NCBI GenBank assembly: GCA_902778985.1
Contig: CACYZS010000082.1
Coordinates: forward strand, 1 to 5,647
Length of the DNA stretch: 5,647 nt
Origin: an uncultured Ruminococcus sp.
Lineage (GTDB): Bacteria; Bacillota; Clostridia; Oscillospirales; CAG-272
Direction of reading: 5' to 3'
The stretch's first letter is position 1, and each line of letters opens with the position of its first letter. The position numbers were made by a program, and so were the translations under genes. The notes under the pieces are model-generated. The model made no database searches, had not been told where the DNA came from, and was given only the letters and a program-made list of their open reading frames with translations. Positions 1 to 5,500 of this stretch are shown in pieces.

Positions 1-277
1 GACCGACCGCACCGGATTGATCGTCTGGCTTATCAACGGGCTTTGCGGCGTCGTCGAAAAGAACCTGTGGCGCGACTACCTGTTCTCCAACTTCGGAACC
101 ATCGGCGGAACGCGGACGCGCGAAAAGAACGAGGGCGTCTACGTCAACAAGATCAAAGCAAAATCGGGTGTGAACCTCGCCGAACAGACCTACAACTTCT
201 TAAAGGACTATTTTGAAATTCCGGAATCCGATCTGCAAGCGGTGATCCGGATCATGAAGGAAGCCCCCGCGAACTGA
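1..277 (+). CDS. Tyrosine phosphatase family protein, C-terminal fragment (cut by left edge)
   Basis: The reading frame enters from the left edge (first full codon at base 2) and stops with TGA at 275-277, giving 91 visible residues. It opens with TDRTG, which matches the end of the HCxxGxDRTG P-loop of Cys-dependent protein tyrosine phosphatases; the phosphate-binding Arg is at bases 8-10, and the nucleophilic Cys should lie a few codons beyond the edge. The later segment LWRDYLFSNFG matches the helix that follows the P-loop in the bacterial Y_phosphatase3-type family, where a DYLxSN-like stretch is usual. By family knowledge such enzymes hydrolyse phosphotyrosine or other phosphoesters via a phospho-cysteine intermediate; the substrate here is unknown. 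A TTG at 17 is in frame, but it lies inside the conserved motif and is not a start. The gene ends 13 bases before a strong terminator. The call rests on the P-loop tail and adjacent helix only. Confidence 0.75.
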   Translation, partial: TDRTGLIVWLINGLCGVVEKNLWRDYLFSNFGTIGGTRTREKNEGVYVNKIKAKSGVNLAEQTYNFLKDYFEIPESDLQAVIRIMKEAPAN

Positions 278-290
278 CCCCGATAATCGA

Positions 291-321
291 CCCGCCCCGG
301 ATCAAGCGGGGCGGGCTTTTT
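291..321 (+). terminator. Rho-independent terminator of the tyrosine phosphatase gene
   Basis: A perfect 9-bp GC stem (291-299 CCCGCCCCG with 307-315 CGGGGCGGG) closes a 7-base loop and is followed by CTTTTT (316-321). It begins 13 bases after the stop at 277. The T-run is short (five) but the stem is almost all G:C. It sits only 28 bases before the ATG of the next gene, so it either insulates the two phosphatase genes or acts as a partial read-through point. Confidence 0.87.
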
Positions 322-336
322 GATAATCATTCCGAA

Positions 337-343
337 AGAAGGA
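337..343 (+). promoter_or_regulatory. Ribosome binding site that fixes the start of the histidine phosphatase at 350
   Basis: AGAAGGA at 337-343 lies six bases before the ATG at 350, a good Shine-Dalgarno distance. The frame is open back to a TTG at 320, but that codon overlaps the T-run of the terminator and has no ribosome binding site, so the ATG is the start. Confidence 0.8.
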
Positions 344-349
344 ACCCCC

Positions 350-1096
350 ATGCTTCTCTACTATATCCGTCACGGAGAACCCACCTACGATCCGGACGAA
401 CTGACGCCGAACGGACGCCGCCAGGCAGAGGCGATCGCGCGCCGGCTGGCGCGCTTCGGGGTGGACAAGATCTTTTCCTCGTCCTCGATCCGCGCGCAGC
501 AGACCGCGAAGCCGACAGCCGAACTCACCCGGCGGGAGATCGTCACCCTCGACTGGTGCCACGAAGACTATGCGAAAGAGGAAATGATGCTTCCGTCCGC
601 GGGAGATCCCACGGGGAACTCACCGTCGGGAGGGGGCAAGCGGCGTTGGTGCTTCTATATCCCCGAGATCGTCCGGATGATGAACTCGCACGAAGTGCGG
701 GTGCTGGACGACAAATGGTACGACTACCCCGGTTTCCCGCCCAACCGATTCAAAGAGGGGGTATTGCGGGTGGATCGCGAGGTTGACACGTGGCTTGCGG
801 GGCTCGGGTACGAACACGACCGCAAGAACCGGTGCTTTATCCCGCGCAAACCGACGTCGGAACGGATCGCGCTGTTTGCCCACCACGGGTTCGGGATGCT
901 GTTCTTCTCGTCGGTGCTCGATATCCCCTATCCGCAGTTCGCCACCCGGTTTGATCAGTCGTTTACCGGCTTTTCGGTCATTGATTTCTACGAAGAGGGC
1001 GGCATGGTGTTCCCGCGGATGCTGGAACTCTCAAACGACGCGCACCTCTATCGGCAGGATCTGCCCACGACCTACAACAACTACGTCCGGTTCTGA
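350..1096 (+). CDS. Histidine phosphatase family protein (phosphoglycerate mutase-like fold)
   Basis: This encodes 248 residues, within the usual range of branch-1 histidine phosphatases. The N-terminus begins with a beta strand leading straight into the RHGE motif (R7, H8); H8 is the residue expected to be phosphorylated. SSSSIRAQQTA at 43-53 supplies the second phosphate-binding Arg (R48), as in the SSxxxRAxQTA signature of the family. AHHGFG at 177-182 carries the second catalytic His, most likely H178, with an additional His at 179. The C-terminus (LSNDAHLYRQDLPTTYNNY) resembles that of a group of clostridial histidine phosphatases recalled from memory. There is no signal peptide or membrane segment, so it should be cytoplasmic. 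The family removes phosphate from sugars, nucleotides or proteins; the sequence does not reveal which substrate applies, and a mutase role is unlikely from the divergent middle. The start is set by a Shine-Dalgarno at 337-343. Its neighbour upstream is an unrelated-fold phosphatase beyond a terminator; a shared terminator follows at 1105. Confidence 0.92.
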   Translation: MLLYYIRHGEPTYDPDELTPNGRRQAEAIARRLARFGVDKIFSSSSIRAQQTAKPTAELTRREIVTLDWCHEDYAKEEMMLPSAGDPTGNSPSGGGKRRWCFYIPEIVRMMNSHEVRVLDDKWYDYPGFPPNRFKEGVLRVDREVDTWLAGLGYEHDRKNRCFIPRKPTSERIALFAHHGFGMLFFSSVLDIPYPQFATRFDQSFTGFSVIDFYEEGGMVFPRMLELSNDAHLYRQDLPTTYNNYVRF

Positions 1097-1104
1097 CCGG
1101 ACAA

Positions 1105-1144
1105 AAAGAAGAAAGCCGACCGAAACCGGTCGGCTTTCTCTTTT
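1105..1144. terminator. Bidirectional terminator between convergent genes
   Basis: A perfect inverted repeat pairs GAAAGCCGACCG (1111-1122) with CGGTCGGCTTTC (1127-1138), a 12-bp stem with a four-base AAAC loop. On the + strand it is followed by TCTTTT (1139-1144). On the - strand the bases after the stem (1110 downwards) read TTCTTTTTG, so it can also terminate leftward transcription. It begins 14 bases after the histidine phosphatase stop (stem) and ends 9 bases before the lipoprotein stop, exactly where both converging transcripts need to end. Confidence 0.88.
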
Positions 1145-1153
1145 GGTTTGGGA

Positions 1154-4100
1154 TCATCCGCGCTCGCTGACCGTGATGGTCATGGTGGCGGTGAAGACGT
1201 TTCCGTTAGCCGTGGGATAGGAAACGGTGATCGTTTTGGTTCCGGGCGTGGTCATATCCACCTCGGAAAAATCGCAGAACGTCTTGTCAACACGCGACGT
1301 GCTTCCGTCGGAATAGGTTCTCAAAATGGTGCCGTTATAGACGAAGCGTTCTCCCACGTAGTACTCGGTCTTATAGCCCGAGAGGGTGATCCCGGTCATC
1401 ACGACCGGTTCCGTGACCGTGACGGTGAATTCGACCGACAGGTCGGCGTTGCCGCGGTAGGTGGCGGTAACGTTCTTCTCGCCCGCGGTGCTCGTGTCGA
1501 CCTCGGTGAAGGTGAAGTCGTAGGGCGAGAGCGTCAAGACGTGGTCGTCGTCAAAGTGAGCGACGAGATTGCCGGTGAAGTTGAAGGCTTCGCCGACCGT
1601 GAAGCGACCGGAGTAGTCGGTCGTCACCGAAACGGCGTAGGTCTCGTTTTCCACCGCGACCATGTTGTAGAGGTTCACGTACAGGTAGGCGTAGTCGGTG
1701 CCGGCTCCGGCGTTGTAGCCGAAGATCTCGACGCCGATTTCCCGATCAGGCGAGAGCAGGACGAAGTGGGTGATGTAGAAGTCTCTGCCCTCCTGATAGA
1801 TCGCGAAGATGCCCTCTTTGTAACCCGCCTCTTTGAGCGTGGCGATCAGGCTTGCCGCCGCCGCTTCGGCGTCGACGTCCGCGGGCAGATACACCCAAAG
1901 ATCCGAGTAGATGCCGGTGGTTTCGTAGAAGTTATACTCGGTCGCGTCCGCGTTCGAGAGCGGAGGCAGCACGTCGTCGGTCCCGGCAAGGTATGCGGCG
2001 ATCTCGGTCGCGGGATATTCGCGGACCGGAAGCACGCTGCTGTCAAGGAAGGTCACGACGATCGCGGCGGAGCCGTCCTCGGGACGCCCGAAGAAGAAGA
2101 CGATCTGCTCGTTTGCCGACGCGTAATAGGTGCGTCCGCCGACCGCGGTCTCGGCAGTGTAGCCGGCGCCTTTGGTCAGCGCGTCGATCAGCGCCGTCTG
2201 GACGGTTTGGGCGTTCGCGTCGCGACGCAGGGTGATCAGCAGGCGGTTGGTGTTGAAGGCGTAGGACTCGGCGTACCGGCTCTTGAACTCGATGATCGCG
2301 TCGGTGACGCTGTGCTCGGTCAGGTAGGCGGCGATCGCCTCGGACGGATACGGCGGGTCGAAGCGCTCGATGACGATGGTCAGCGTCGCCACGCCGTTGC
2401 TCTCGGCGTACGTGATCCCGAATTTACATTCGCTGTTCGCCGTGAGATAGTAGTCGGTGCTGCCCACGTAGCCGATATCGTAGAAGGCGCGGTAGACGGT
2501 CTCGCGCTTATAGGTCAGCGCGGCGTCGGCTCCGCCGTCCCTTGCCATGACGCAGGTGACGGTCACTTTCCCGTCGACGACGGCGCCGACGGTCATGGTC
2601 TTGACGCTCGGGATCTTCGGCATGGAGAGGTCCTGCACGGCTCCGACCGCGGCAAACGCCTGCGCGATCTTGGCGGCGTCCCAGTTGTCGGGCGCGGCGG
2701 GGACCGCGTAGTGCGTCGGCGTCGCGCCGTCGCTGTACGCGAACACGATATCGGTCCCGCCGTCGACGAGCGTGAACTCATCCGCGGCGGCGTCGTAGAC
2801 GACGGTGAACGTGTCGGTCGCGCCGGGGATCAGTTCGCCGTCCATATACTCGTACGAAACGTAGAAGGTGATCTCGTACCCGCCCTCGGTCTCCTCGATC
2901 CGGTAGGAGCCGCAGAACGCCGTTTCCATCTCAACGGCGACGCCGTCCATCACCAGCCCGCCCGTGCAGAACTCGATCCCGTTCTCGGCAAAGAACGAGA
3001 CGGTCGCACCCGCGTACGCCTCGGCAAACGCGACGGCGTCGGTGCCCGTGGCGCGGTTAAAACCGTACACTTTGCCGTCGACGAAGCGTTCGTAGTAGTC
3101 GGCGTTGGTGTCGGCGGGCAGATCGGCGATCCTGACCGGAGCGTTGTTCCTCTTCTCGAAGAAGAAACTGCCCTTGGCGGCGACGACCGGGCGATCCTCG
3201 TCGGGATCGTAACCCGAGACGTAGGACGCCACCTCGTAGAGCCCCTTGTCGGTGTTGATCGAGATGCCGCCGTTGACTTCCAGAATGAAGCGCGGGAACT
3301 TCTCGGCGTGGTAACCGTGATAGTATTTGCCGGTCTTGCCGTCGTAGTAGGACGTGACCGTCATATCGCAATTCAGACCGTTCGCCACGGCGGAATAGGT
3401 GCCGAAGATCGCCCAGTCGATCCCGCCCGCCTCGTCGGTGGCGTAGATCTCAAACGACGCGCCGGTGATCCCCTTCCCGTCCTTGCTTACCGTCCCGTCG
3501 TCGAAGAACGAGATGGTAACGCGGGAAAGAAACGCGTTGAGGTCGCCGCTGGTCGGGAAAACGGTGTAGTCGTAGATCGCGCCGTTATAGCCCTTGAAGC
3601 CGAGCGTCACGCCGACGAAGGGACTGCTGACGTGGGGTTTCTCGGGTTCTCTGACCGAAAGCACGGTATGGCAGACGGTGCACTCCTGATACTCCTTGCC
3701 GCTCTCGGCGTTGTAGCGCCAGACGCTGTCCGGCGTGTGCTGTCCCGTCGCGGGGATCGTTTCGGTCTGCCGGTCTCCGCAGAGTTTGCACGTGCGGGAC
3801 TTCATGCCCGCTTTGCCGCAGGTGGCGGGGGCGTCGGTCTTCCACGCCTCGTAGTCGTGTTGGAGTTTTTCGATCGGTTCACTTTCGCTCTTGTTGCAGG
3901 CAGAGCAGACGTGAACGCGGGAACCCGCCTCACGGCAGGACGCGGGTTTCTCGGTGCGCCATTCGCCGAAGGTGTGCTGCGCCTTCGGGACCACTTTGCC
4001 GCTCTCCACCGTCGCGCCGCACGCGGTGCAAACGGTATGCCCCTCGCCCTCGGCGGTACAGGTCGGCTGCCTATCGATCACGAGCGCGTCCGCGACGGTG

Positions 4101-4585
4101 TGGACGTGTTTCGGCACGACCATAAACACCGAAAAGTCGGTGACGGTGAAGGTCAGTTTGTTGCCGTCGACCGTCGGCGTGATCTCGGTCGCCGTGCCGT
4201 TGTGGATATGGTACACAGCATACCGGTCCAGCGGAAGGACCGGGGCTTTGAGTTCAATTGAAACCGTAACGGGTTTGCCGACCGTGATCTCTTCCCCGTC
4301 CTTGGTGATCGAAATATCGACCGCGTAGGTGGTCGCGCCCTCGTCGACGAAGACGATCTCCTTCACCGCGGTCAGCGCCGCCTCTTTGGCGGTCTCGTCC
4401 ACGAACTGCACGTTCGCGGTCCCGGAAACGCCCTCCAGCCCTTCCACCTCGACCGCGCAGGGCAATTTGTCGAGGATCTCGGGATCCACGTCGATCTCGC
4501 CCTCCTCGATATCCGACGAACACGCGGCAAACGCCAGCAGCGCCATCAGGATCAGAACGAACACCAAAAGCAACCGTTTTTTCAT
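1154..4585 (-). CDS. Large mosaic secreted lipoprotein with H/CxxC repeats and bacterial Ig-like domains
   Basis: A 1143-residue protein. Residues 1-21 form a lipoprotein signal peptide: MKKR, a hydrophobic core, then FAAC with C22 as the expected lipidated cysteine, followed by an acidic linker. Phe at -3 is less usual than Leu. Residues about 36-158 form a beta-rich domain ending in DFSVFMVV, a style common in Firmicute surface proteins. Residues 160-310 hold three and a half H/C/CxxC repeats; 321-628 two related beta modules; 634-974 three divergent copies of a ~110-residue module; 978-1060 and 1061-1141 two bacterial Ig-like (Big_3 type) domains. No enzyme active site, LPxTG signal or C-terminal membrane segment is visible, so N-terminal lipid anchoring on the outer face of the membrane is the likely location, with the Ig-like domains farthest out. 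The start is supported by GAGAGGAG (4593-4600) seven bases upstream and by the signal peptide. It is monocistronic: own promoter at 4642-4670, own terminator at 1105-1144. Function is not recognisable; adhesion, substrate binding or envelope maintenance are all possible. Confidence 0.9.
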   Translation of the reverse strand: MKKRLLLVFVLILMALLAFAACSSDIEEGEIDVDPEILDKLPCAVEVEGLEGVSGTANVQFVDETAKEAALTAVKEIVFVDEGATTYAVDISITKDGEEITVGKPVTVSIELKAPVLPLDRYAVYHIHNGTATEITPTVDGNKLTFTVTDFSVFMVVPKHVHTVADALVIDRQPTCTAEGEGHTVCTACGATVESGKVVPKAQHTFGEWRTEKPASCREAGSRVHVCSACNKSESEPIEKLQHDYEAWKTDAPATCGKAGMKSRTCKLCGDRQTETIPATGQHTPDSVWRYNAESGKEYQECTVCHTVLSVREPEKPHVSSPFVGVTLGFKGYNGAIYDYTVFPTSGDLNAFLSRVTISFFDDGTVSKDGKGITGASFEIYATDEAGGIDWAIFGTYSAVANGLNCDMTVTSYYDGKTGKYYHGYHAEKFPRFILEVNGGISINTDKGLYEVASYVSGYDPDEDRPVVAAKGSFFFEKRNNAPVRIADLPADTNADYYERFVDGKVYGFNRATGTDAVAFAEAYAGATVSFFAENGIEFCTGGLVMDGVAVEMETAFCGSYRIEETEGGYEITFYVSYEYMDGELIPGATDTFTVVYDAAADEFTLVDGGTDIVFAYSDGATPTHYAVPAAPDNWDAAKIAQAFAAVGAVQDLSMPKIPSVKTMTVGAVVDGKVTVTCVMARDGGADAALTYKRETVYRAFYDIGYVGSTDYYLTANSECKFGITYAESNGVATLTIVIERFDPPYPSEAIAAYLTEHSVTDAIIEFKSRYAESYAFNTNRLLITLRRDANAQTVQTALIDALTKGAGYTAETAVGGRTYYASANEQIVFFFGRPEDGSAAIVVTFLDSSVLPVREYPATEIAAYLAGTDDVLPPLSNADATEYNFYETTGIYSDLWVYLPADVDAEAAAASLIATLKEAGYKEGIFAIYQEGRDFYITHFVLLSPDREIGVEIFGYNAGAGTDYAYLYVNLYNMVAVENETYAVSVTTDYSGRFTVGEAFNFTGNLVAHFDDDHVLTLSPYDFTFTEVDTSTAGEKNVTATYRGNADLSVEFTVTVTEPVVMTGITLSGYKTEYYVGERFVYNGTILRTYSDGSTSRVDKTFCDFSEVDMTTPGTKTITVSYPTANGNVFTATMTITVSERG
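1163..1654 (-). other. Two tandem bacterial Ig-like (Big_3-type) domains of the lipoprotein
   Basis: Residues 978-1060 and 1061-1141 align with each other: (Y/F)xVGExFxxxG around 995-1004 and 1076-1084, then a short strand before a polar hairpin (FDDDHVLTL and YSDGSTSRV), then DFxxVDxxTxGxKxxTxxY at 1023-1043 and 1105-1123, ending in FTVTVTE and TMTITVSE. This is the pattern of Big_3 (bacterial Ig-like group 3) domains, which act as spacers or ligand-binding modules in Firmicute cell-surface proteins. They end within two residues of the C-terminus. Confidence 0.8.
1664..2686 (-). repeat. Three divergent tandem copies of a ~110-residue module in the lipoprotein
   Basis: Residues about 634-741, 742-854 and 855-974 share a common plan. 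Each opens with an aromatic-containing turn and an IAxx(F/L) helix (AAKIAQAF, SEAIAAYL, ATEIAAYL), continues through a strand and a helix that ends in a GY turn (FYDIGY, GAGY, KEAGY), then has an aromatic strand (DYYLTANSE, TYYASANEQ, DFYITHFVL) and ends in alternating hydrophobic strands (LTIVIE, IVVTFL, YLYVNLY). Identity is low, so this is an old amplification seen only at protein level. Boundaries are approximate; I cannot name the domain with certainty. Confidence 0.65.
2702..3625 (-). repeat. Two related beta-rich modules in the middle of the lipoprotein
   Basis: Residues about 321-478 and 502-628 share anchors in the same order: VTISFFDDGTV (356-366) against ATVSFFAENGI (527-537), then IFGTYSAV (393-400) against FCGSYRIE (557-564), then an alternating strand ending at an aromatic-DG turn (TSYYDG at 411-416, YEYMDG at 578-583). 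The alternating pattern and GTY/GSY turn suggest a small antiparallel beta-sheet or lipocalin-like barrel. The first copy has a longer second half. The relation is inferred by eye. Confidence 0.45.
3656..4108 (-). repeat. Three and a half H/C/CxxC repeats in the lipoprotein (putative metal-binding)
   Basis: Residues 160-310 repeat a unit of about 40 residues: H-x(12-13)-C-x9-C-x2-C. The copies have H162/C176/C186/C189, H204/C217/C227/C230 and H243/C256/C266/C269. The fourth keeps H283 and C302/C305 but lacks the first Cys. Shared sequence includes PTC/PASC/PATC before the first Cys, an EAG or KAG turn, and a linker ending in an (A/L/G)QH before the next unit. Units of this style are common in Clostridia surface proteins. 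One His and three Cys per unit could bind a metal such as zinc, but this is inference; disulphides are the alternative on the cell surface. Confidence 0.85.
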
Positions 4586-4641
4586 GCCTGAACTCCTCTC
4601 AAAATGAAAATCAAAACGCGCTGTTCTTGCGGGATATATCT

Positions 4642-4670
4642 ACTATAACATACTTTTTGTTTTATTGCAA
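4642..4670 (-). promoter_or_regulatory. Sigma-A-type promoter of the lipoprotein gene
   Basis: Read on the - strand: -35 TTGCAA (4665-4670), a 17-base A/T-rich spacer, then -10 TATAGT (4642-4647) preceded by TGT, giving an extended -10 (TGTTATAGT). The matches to TTGACA and TATAAT are 4/6 and 5/6. Transcription would start near 4635, leaving about 50 bases of leader that contains the GAGAGGAG ribosome binding site. The A/T-rich island stands out against the GC-rich surroundings. Confidence 0.75.
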
Positions 4671-4673
4671 GTG

Positions 4674-4697
4674 GGGGGCGTTTCGGGGAAAGCCCCC
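4674..4697. other. GC-rich hairpin between yebC terminator and lipoprotein promoter
   Basis: GGGGGC (4674-4679) pairs with GCCCCC (4692-4697), and inside it TTTC (4681-4684) pairs with GAAA (4688-4691) around a GGG loop, leaving only G4680 unpaired. On neither strand is it followed by a clear T-run, so it is not a standard terminator. It lies just upstream of the -35 box at 4665-4670. Confidence 0.5.
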
Positions 4698-4705
4698 TCG
4701 GCTGT

Positions 4706-4738
4706 AAAAAAACCGCCCGCGCCGATCAAGGCGCGGGC
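4706..4738 (-). terminator. Rho-independent terminator of yebC (argS-yebC operon)
   Basis: On the - strand GCCCGCGCC (4738-4730) pairs with GGCGCGGGC (4723-4715) in a perfect 9-bp stem with a six-base loop, followed by GG and seven T (4712-4706). It starts nine bases after the yebC stop at 4748, and separates the operon from the lipoprotein gene downstream, which has its own promoter. Confidence 0.93.
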
Positions 4739-4747
4739 AGCGTTCTT

Positions 4748-5479
4748 TCAGTCTTCGTTTTGCCAGTTGTGGTAAACGTCCGAGACGTCGTCGTCTTCGT
4801 CGAGTTTTTCGAGCAGAAGTTCCATGTGACGGATATCGTCGTCGTTTGCAAGTTCCACGGTGTTGTTCGGCACCATGGACCGCTCGGCGGAATCGAGCGT
4901 GTATCCGGCGGCGGTCAGCGCGTCGCGCACCGCCTCGACGTCGTCGGGTTCGGTGAAGATCTCGAACACGCCCTCTCCCGACTGCAGGTCGGAGGCACCC
5001 GCTTCAAGCGCGCACTCCATCAGTTTGTCCTCGTCGATCTCGCCGTCCTCGTCGACGATGACGATGACGCCCTTCTCCTCGAAGAGGTAGGAGACGCAGC
5101 CGTTCTGTCCGAGGTTGCCTCCGAACTTCGAGAAGTAGGAGCGGATGTTCCCGGCGGTACGGTTGCGGTTGTCGGTCGCGGTCTTGATGATGACGGCGAC
5201 GCCCGCGGGACCGTAGCCCTCGTAGATGATCTCCTCGAAGGCGATGTTGTTGTCGCCCGAGAACTTCTTGATGACGCGGTCGATATTGTCGTTGGGGACG
5301 TTGTTCGCCTTCGCCTTCGCGATCAGTTCGCGCAGTTTGCTGTTGGTGTTGGGGTCAGCGCCGCCGGCGCGGATCGCGATCGCCATCTCTTTGCCGATCT
5401 TGGTGAAGATCTTACCCTTCGCGGCGTCGGATTTCTCCTTCTTATGCTTGATATTGTTCCATTTACTGTGTCCGGACAT
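4748..5479 (-). CDS. yebC: YebC/PmpR family protein (TACO1 homologue)
   Basis: This encodes 243 residues, the normal full length of the family. The N-terminus MSGHSKWNNIKHKK is the family signature. Other landmarks are KANNVPNDNIDRVIKK at 57-72, YEGYGP at 86-91, TDNRNRT at 102-108, the Gly-rich GGNLGQNG at 120-127, and the usual acidic C-terminal helix ending near VYHNW (235-239). Family members were long annotated as transcriptional regulators; more recent work links YebC/TACO1 proteins to translation, relieving ribosome stalls at proline-rich stretches. It should be cytoplasmic. The start is fixed by the signature and by CGGAGGA (5487-5493) seven bases upstream. It follows argS by 21 bases on the same strand with no terminator between, so the two are probably co-transcribed; a strong terminator follows at 4738. 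The C-terminal region is more Asp-rich than most (DEDDDVSD at 227-234). Confidence 0.97.
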   Translation of the reverse strand: MSGHSKWNNIKHKKEKSDAAKGKIFTKIGKEMAIAIRAGGADPNTNSKLRELIAKAKANNVPNDNIDRVIKKFSGDNNIAFEEIIYEGYGPAGVAVIIKTATDNRNRTAGNIRSYFSKFGGNLGQNGCVSYLFEEKGVIVIVDEDGEIDEDKLMECALEAGASDLQSGEGVFEIFTEPDDVEAVRDALTAAGYTLDSAERSMVPNNTVELANDDDIRHMELLLEKLDEDDDVSDVYHNWQNED

Positions 5480-5500
5480 TTCTTTTTCCTCCGTTTAAGA

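Noticed and set aside
17..277. TTG at 17 as the start of a small separate gene
   Set aside because: The frame is open to the left edge and the codons before 17 read TDRTG with it, a tyrosine phosphatase P-loop end; this is the tail of a longer gene.
320..349. TTG at 320 as an earlier start of the histidine phosphatase
   Set aside because: It overlaps the terminator T-run and has no ribosome binding site, and the extra ten residues precede the first beta strand of the fold; the ATG at 350 has a good Shine-Dalgarno.
302..886. Open frames on the - strand opposite the histidine phosphatase (302-562, 620-886)
   Set aside because: Both are Arg/Pro-rich shadows of the real gene, without ribosome binding sites or recognisable motifs.
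1852..2235. Arg-rich open frame on the + strand within the lipoprotein region
   Set aside because: It is an Arg/Ser-rich frame-shifted shadow typical of GC-rich DNA, with no motif and no start signal.
1148..4261. A 1037-codon open frame on the + strand, antisense to almost the whole lipoprotein gene
   Set aside because: It is in exact codon register with the - strand gene, so it stays open as long as that gene avoids TTA, CTA and TCA codons, which a GC-rich genome rarely uses. It ends where S109 of the lipoprotein is TCA. It begins with TTG just past a terminator, has no ribosome binding site, and its product is a low-complexity V/G/D/R-rich string with no recognisable domain, whereas the - strand product has a signal peptide, repeats and Ig-like domains.
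4860..5498. Open frames on the + strand opposite yebC (4860-5090, 5226-5498)
   Set aside because: They are antisense to a highly conserved full-length yebC; hydrophobic or Ser-rich appearance comes from the complementary codons.
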